Source of the DNA: Reyranella sp.
GTDB taxonomy: Bacteria; Pseudomonadota; Alphaproteobacteria; Reyranellales; Reyranellaceae
NCBI GenBank assembly: GCA_016780605.1
Contig: JADHLS010000147.1
Coordinates: 1-9,358 of the forward strand
Direction: 5' to 3'
DNA length: 9,358 nucleotides
Each line of letters opens with the position of its first letter. The first letter of the stretch is position 1. Below are positions 6,447 through 9,358 of the stretch, piece after piece. The notes under the pieces were generated by a model. That model searched no databases and was not told the origin of the DNA. It saw only the letters and a program-made list of their open reading frames with translations. Position numbers and translations under genes: made by a program.

Positions 6447-6452
6447 CCGGGC

Positions 6453-7334
6453 ATGACGCTTACCCTCGAAGCGCTGAACCGCATGAACCCGGCGGATTTT
6501 GCAGCCGCCATCGGCGACACCTTCGAATTGGCGCCGTGGGTTGCCGACAGCGCCGCCGGCCGGCGTCCTTTCTCTACGGTAACCACCCTGCACGAGACGA
6601 TGATGGGGGCGGTGCGGGCCACTCCGCGCGAGCAGCAGCTGGCATTCCTGCGCGGCCATCCCGATCTCGCCGGCAAGGCCGCTCGGGCGGGGGCCATGAC
6701 GGACGATTCCAAACGTGAGCAGGCAAGCGTTGGCCTCGACAGCCTGAGCGAGGAGGAGTTCAGCCGGTTCCATCGCCTCAACGACGCGTATAAGGCGAAG
6801 TTCGGCTTTCCCTTCATCGTTTGTGTGCGCCGCCATACGCGGGATTCCGTCCTGGCCCAGTTCGAGCGTCGCCTGGTGCACGACGCCGCCACCGAGTTCG
6901 CCGCGGCGATGCAGGAGATCTTCTTCATCACGCGGCTTCGCGTCGCAGCCAAGGTAACGGGTGAGGGCATGCCGGCGGTCAATGGCCGTCTCAGCACCCA
7001 CGTGCTCGACACCCACGCTGGCCGGCCGGCGGCGGGAGTCGCCATCGAGCTCTACGAGCTCGCCGGCGAAAAAGCGCATTGTATTCAATCGGCTATAACG
7101 AACGCCGACGGTCGCACCGACCAGCCGCTGATCGGCGGCCGTCCGCTGCCGATCGGCCGCTACGAATTGCGTTTCGCCATCGGCAACCACTTTCGCAGCA
7201 GGGGTATCGCGAGCGGCGATCCGCCGTTCCTCGACATCGTGCCTTTGCGCTTTTCCATTGCCGAGCCGGAGGGGCATTATCACGTCCCATTGCTCTGCAC
7301 GCCCTGGAGCTACTCGACCTATCGCGGAAGTTAA
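6453..7334 (+). CDS. uraD-uraH: Bifunctional OHCU decarboxylase / 5-hydroxyisourate hydrolase
   Basis: This 293-residue cytosolic enzyme joins two steps of urate breakdown. Residues about 1-166 are 2-oxo-4-hydroxy-4-carboxy-5-ureidoimidazoline decarboxylase: His69 in RGHPDLAG, Glu89 in [10 protein letters not shown], the FGFPF motif (117-121) and Arg161/Arg163 in [10 protein letters not shown] match the catalytic pattern of the family. Residues about 178-293 are 5-hydroxyisourate hydrolase, a transthyretin relative: His183 in [13 protein letters not shown], Arg221 in NADGRTD, His277 in GHYHVPLL and the C-terminal YRGS form the usual active site. The hydrolase opens 5-hydroxyisourate to OHCU and the decarboxylase then yields S-allantoin, so the domain order is the reverse of the pathway order. 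Plant allantoin synthase has the same domain order. Met173 lies in the linker and may be the old hydrolase start. No uricase is next to it, so urate oxidation must be encoded elsewhere. Confidence 0.95.
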   Translation: MTLTLEALNRMNPADFAAAIGDTFELAPWVADSAAGRRPFSTVTTLHETMMGAVRATPREQQLAFLRGHPDLAGKAARAGAMTDDSKREQASVGLDSLSEEEFSRFHRLNDAYKAKFGFPFIVCVRRHTRDSVLAQFERRLVHDAATEFAAAMQEIFFITRLRVAAKVTGEGMPAVNGRLSTHVLDTHAGRPAAGVAIELYELAGEKAHCIQSAITNADGRTDQPLIGGRPLPIGRYELRFAIGNHFRSRGIASGDPPFLDIVPLRFSIAEPEGHYHVPLLCTPWSYSTYRGS

Positions 7335-7340
7335 GGAGGA
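7333..7340 (+). promoter_or_regulatory. Strong ribosome binding site overlapping the upstream stop codon
   Basis: AAGGAGGA is a near-perfect anti-16S match, with 4 bases between it and the ATG at 7345. The TAA stop of the fused urate enzyme (7332-7334) overlaps its first two bases, so terminating ribosomes are well placed to reinitiate. It also rules out the longer in-frame reading that starts at 7258 inside the upstream gene. Confidence 0.85.
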
Positions 7341-7344
7341 ACGA

Positions 7345-8781
7345 ATGACCTACAGCGATGTCTCCCTGATGATCGACGGAGCCTGGACCAAGGGTGCCAA
7401 CGGCCGGACCATTCCGGTGATCAATCCCGCGACCGAGGAAGTCATCGGCACCGTGGCGCATGCCGAGAAGAGCGATCTCGATCGTGCGCTCGCCGCTGCC
7501 GACAAGGGATTCAAGCAGTGGAAGAAGGTCTCGGCCTACGAGCGCTACAAGATCATGCGCAAGGCGGCCGACCTGATGCGCCAGCGCCTCGATGAGATCG
7601 CAACCATCATGACGCAGGAGCAGGGCAAGCCGCTGTTCGAGGCCAAGGTCGAGACCAATCTCGCGGCCGACATCATCGACTGGATGGCCGAGGAAGGCCG
7701 CCGCACTTACGGCCGCATCGTGCCGGCGCGCGCCGAGAACGTGTACCAGCTGGTCATGAAGGAGCCGGTCGGGCCCGTCGCTGCCTTCACGCCCTGGAAC
7801 TTCCCGATCAATCAGGTGGTGCGCAAGGCCTCGGCCGCGCTCGCCACCGGCTGCTCGATCATCATCAAGGGACCGGAAGACACGCCGGGCTCTTGCGCCC
7901 AGCTGATCAAGGCCTTCGTCGATGCCGGGGTGCCGGCCGGCGTGATCCAGCTGGTCTACGGCGTGCCGTCGGAGATCAGCGAGTACCTGATCCCCCATCC
8001 GATCATCAGGAAGATCACCTTCACGGGCTCGACGCCGGTCGGCAAGCAGCTCGCGGCGCTGGCCGGTGCGCACATGAAGCGCGTCACCATGGAGCTGGGC
8101 GGCCATGCCCCAGCCGTCGTGTTCGAGGATGCCGATCTCGAGCAGGCGGTGAATGTGCTGGGCGCCAACAAGTTCCGCAATGCCGGCCAGGTCTGCGTGG
8201 CGCCGACGCGCTTCCTGGTGCACGAGAAGGTGTACCCCGAGTTCGTCGAGCGCTTCACCGCCTACGCCAAGAACATGAAGGTGGGCAACGGCCTCGAGCC
8301 CGACACCAAGATGGGCCCGCTGGTCGCCGAGCGCCGCCTGCATGCGATGGACAGCTTCGTCAGCGACGCCATCGCCAAGGGTGCCAAGATCCAGACCGGC
8401 GGCCAGCGCAAGGGCAACAAGGGCTACTTCTACGAGCCCACCGTCATGACCGACGTGCCGCTCAACGCCAAGATCATGAACGACGAGCCGTTCGGCCCCT
8501 TGGCGCCGATCACGTCGTTCAAGGACTTCGACGGCCTGGTGAAGGAAGCCAATCGCCTGCCTTGGGGGCTGGCGGCCTATGCCTATACAAAGAACACCAA
8601 GACGGCGGCGGCGATCGGCGCTGCGTTCGAAAGCGGCATGGTGTCTATCAACCACCATGGCTTGGCGCTGCCCGAGGTTCCGTTCGGCGGCGTCAAGGAT
8701 TCGGGCTATGGCTCGGAAGGCGGCCTCGAGGCGCTCGAGGCGTACCTGAACACCAAGTTCGTCAGCCAGCTGGGCATGTGA
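7345..8781 (+). CDS. NAD(P)-dependent aldehyde dehydrogenase, succinate-semialdehyde dehydrogenase-like
   Basis: The protein has 478 residues, normal for a cytosolic aldehyde dehydrogenase that oxidises an aldehyde to its acid. Visible elements are Asn152 in FTPWNFPIN, Lys175 and Glu178 in IIIKGPED (cofactor ribose site; most relatives read KPAE, here KGPE), the Rossmann turn FTGSTPVG (226-233), the general base Glu250 in MELGGHAP, the nucleophile Cys284 in NAGQVCVAP and Glu381 in EPFGP. The C-terminal region [23 protein letters not shown] suggests the succinate/alpha-ketoglutarate semialdehyde group, but the substrate cannot be fixed from sequence. The start at 7345 is set by the strong Shine-Dalgarno, 10 bases after the urate-enzyme stop, so the two genes form an operon. 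No standard step of urate-to-glyoxylate breakdown needs this enzyme, which leaves its role in the pair open. It ends before a long palindrome and a terminator hairpin. Confidence 0.95.
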   Translation: MTYSDVSLMIDGAWTKGANGRTIPVINPATEEVIGTVAHAEKSDLDRALAAADKGFKQWKKVSAYERYKIMRKAADLMRQRLDEIATIMTQEQGKPLFEAKVETNLAADIIDWMAEEGRRTYGRIVPARAENVYQLVMKEPVGPVAAFTPWNFPINQVVRKASAALATGCSIIIKGPEDTPGSCAQLIKAFVDAGVPAGVIQLVYGVPSEISEYLIPHPIIRKITFTGSTPVGKQLAALAGAHMKRVTMELGGHAPAVVFEDADLEQAVNVLGANKFRNAGQVCVAPTRFLVHEKVYPEFVERFTAYAKNMKVGNGLEPDTKMGPLVAERRLHAMDSFVSDAIAKGAKIQTGGQRKGNKGYFYEPTVMTDVPLNAKIMNDEPFGPLAPITSFKDFDGLVKEANRLPWGLAAYAYTKNTKTAAAIGAAFESGMVSINHHGLALPEVPFGGVKDSGYGSEGGLEALEAYLNTKFVSQLGM

Positions 8782-8787
8782 GAGATA

Positions 8788-8894
8788 ACCTCACCCTGAG
8801 GAGCCGCGCGTAGCGCGGCGTCTCGAAGGGTGGAAACCAGTCGTGGTGTTGCCCACCCTTCGAGACGGCGCTTCGCGCCTCCTCAGGGTGAGGT
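8788..8894. repeat. Long inverted repeat, REP-like palindrome (long form)
   Basis: The arms are 8788-8833 and 8853-8894. Outer parts are identical on reverse complementation (acctcaccctgaggag and gtctcgaagggtgg); the middle of each arm differs but is an inner hairpin in both cases (gccgcgc/gcgcggc at 8803-8819; ggcgc/gcgcc at 8867-8879). The compensating change in the middle suggests selection for structure or exchange between family members. It sits between two convergent genes and could block transcription from both sides. Arm layout resembles that of 171-245 with a longer centre. Confidence 0.85.
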
Positions 8895-8907
8895 GGTCTT
8901 TGGATTG

Positions 8908-8939
8908 GCGGGCCTCTGCGACAGAGGCCCGCTTTGCTT
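8908..8939 (+). terminator. Intrinsic terminator-like hairpin after the aldehyde dehydrogenase
   Basis: A perfect 11-bp stem (gcgggcctctg at 8908-8918 with 8922-8932) has a 3-base loop and is followed on the plus strand by tttgctt, a short U-rich tail. This orientation fits termination of the urate-enzyme/aldehyde dehydrogenase transcript. On the minus strand the exit has no U-tract, though the hairpin lies only 14 bases after the stop of the converging gene and may also protect that mRNA end. Confidence 0.65.
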
Positions 8940-8946
8940 CGCGCGA

Positions 8947-9358
8947 TCAATCCACCCTGGCCCCCGACGCCTTGATGATCGGCGCCAGGTCCTGCTCCTG
9001 CTTGCGGCGGAACGCGGCCGTATCGGCCGGGCTCATCCAGTTCGTCGTCGCGGCCTGCTGGACGAACGTCTTCTTCAGGTTCTCGCTTGCCAACGCCTTC
9101 TTGGTGAGCGCCGCGGCTTTCTCGACCATGACCGGTGGCAGGCCAGCCGGGCCGCACAGGCCGCCCCACGAGGTGATGTTGAAGCCCGGATAGAACTCCG
9201 CCATCGTCGGCAGCTCCGGCGCGGCGGGATGACGCTCGGGCGACGTCACGGCAAGCGCCTTCACCTTGCCCGCCTTGTACTGGGCGAGCGGCGTCGAGAT
9301 GTTGTCGTACATCATATCGAGCTGGCCCGAGAGCATGTCCTGCATGGCAGGCGCGCCG
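8947..9358 (-). CDS. Bug/TctC-family tripartite tricarboxylate transporter binding protein, C-terminal part
   Basis: The frame is open from the right window edge to a TGA at 8947-8949, giving 136 residues, a bit under half of a normal Bug protein (about 320). Features of the second lobe are clear: GAPAMQDMLSGQLDMMYDN, then the family pattern AGKVKALAVTSPERHPAAPELPTMAEFYPG, then SWGGLCGPAGLPPVMVEKAAAL. These periplasmic receptors bind small carboxylates or aromatic acids and deliver them to TctAB-type permeases, though many are orphan copies. The ligand-binding aspartate loop and the signal peptide would lie outside the window. No permease gene is visible. The gene converges on the aldehyde dehydrogenase. 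Confidence 0.92.
   Translation of the reverse strand, partial: GAPAMQDMLSGQLDMMYDNISTPLAQYKAGKVKALAVTSPERHPAAPELPTMAEFYPGFNITSWGGLCGPAGLPPVMVEKAAALTKKALASENLKKTFVQQAATTNWMSPADTAAFRRKQEQDLAPIIKASGARVD

Noticed and set aside
5623..6452. Insertion sequence or transposase scar
   Set aside because: The zone holds gene remnants and a palindrome, but I see no transposase fragment, terminal inverted repeats or target-site duplication.
6413..7045. Upstream extension of the livF frame to a start codon at 7045
   Set aside because: That part is read antisense through the urate enzyme. Only residues after about 6412 resemble LivF, so the extension is a chance open frame.
7258..7344. Longer start for the aldehyde dehydrogenase
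   Set aside because: It would overlap the end of the hydrolase domain, lacks homology in the added part and ignores the strong Shine-Dalgarno before 7345.
7093..8658. A 521-codon minus-strand open frame
   Set aside because: It is the antisense shadow of the aldehyde dehydrogenase, rich in Arg, His, Leu and Asp, with no recognisable domain.

Overview
The window is GC-rich with strong G/C preference at third codon positions. Its gene set (class III cyclases with HAMP domains, a Bug-type solute receptor, a livF remnant, a fused urate-catabolism enzyme) and its abundant intergenic palindromes suggest a soil or rhizosphere alphaproteobacterium, of the Reyranella/Bradyrhizobium/Rhodospirillales kind. 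That placement is inference from gene content and style; no rRNA or other marker gene is present.

Layout. (1) 1-132: the 3' end of an unrecognised plus-strand gene, followed by a small hairpin and an inverted repeat (171-245). (2) 236-5622: a minus-strand block, in transcription order a Tat-exported transglutaminase-like protein, a hairpin, two tandem paralogous membrane adenylate/guanylate cyclases 10 bp apart, and an acyl-CoA dehydrogenase-fold protein 18 bp further on. The last resembles 3-sulfinopropanoyl-CoA desulfinase more than a true dehydrogenase. (3) 5623-6452: a decayed zone with an intergenic region, an internally deleted glutathione S-transferase, a palindromic repeat and the last 70 codons of a livF ABC-transporter ATPase gene. 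(4) 6453-8781: a plus-strand pair, a bifunctional OHCU decarboxylase/5-hydroxyisourate hydrolase and an aldehyde dehydrogenase whose ribosome binding site overlaps the upstream stop codon. (5) 8782-8946: a convergent intergenic region with a long inverted repeat and an 11-bp GC hairpin. (6) 8947-9358: the 3' part of a minus-strand tripartite-tricarboxylate (Bug/TctC) binding-protein gene that runs off the window.

How the genes work together. The fused enzyme carries out the two steps after urate oxidase, giving S-allantoin; no uricase or allantoinase is visible here. The aldehyde dehydrogenase is translationally linked to it but its substrate is not evident. The two cyclases probably act as membrane homo- or heterodimers making a cyclic nucleotide; both keep the metal and transition-state residues but lack the usual purine-selecting lysine. 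The acyl-CoA dehydrogenase relative may be co-transcribed with them.

I found no CRISPR array, insertion sequence, phage gene, tRNA or rRNA, and nothing that is clearly a wholly new system. The best leads are the base-less acyl-CoA dehydrogenase relative, the paired cyclases with an altered nucleotide pocket, and the scrap zone with gene remnants next to palindromes.
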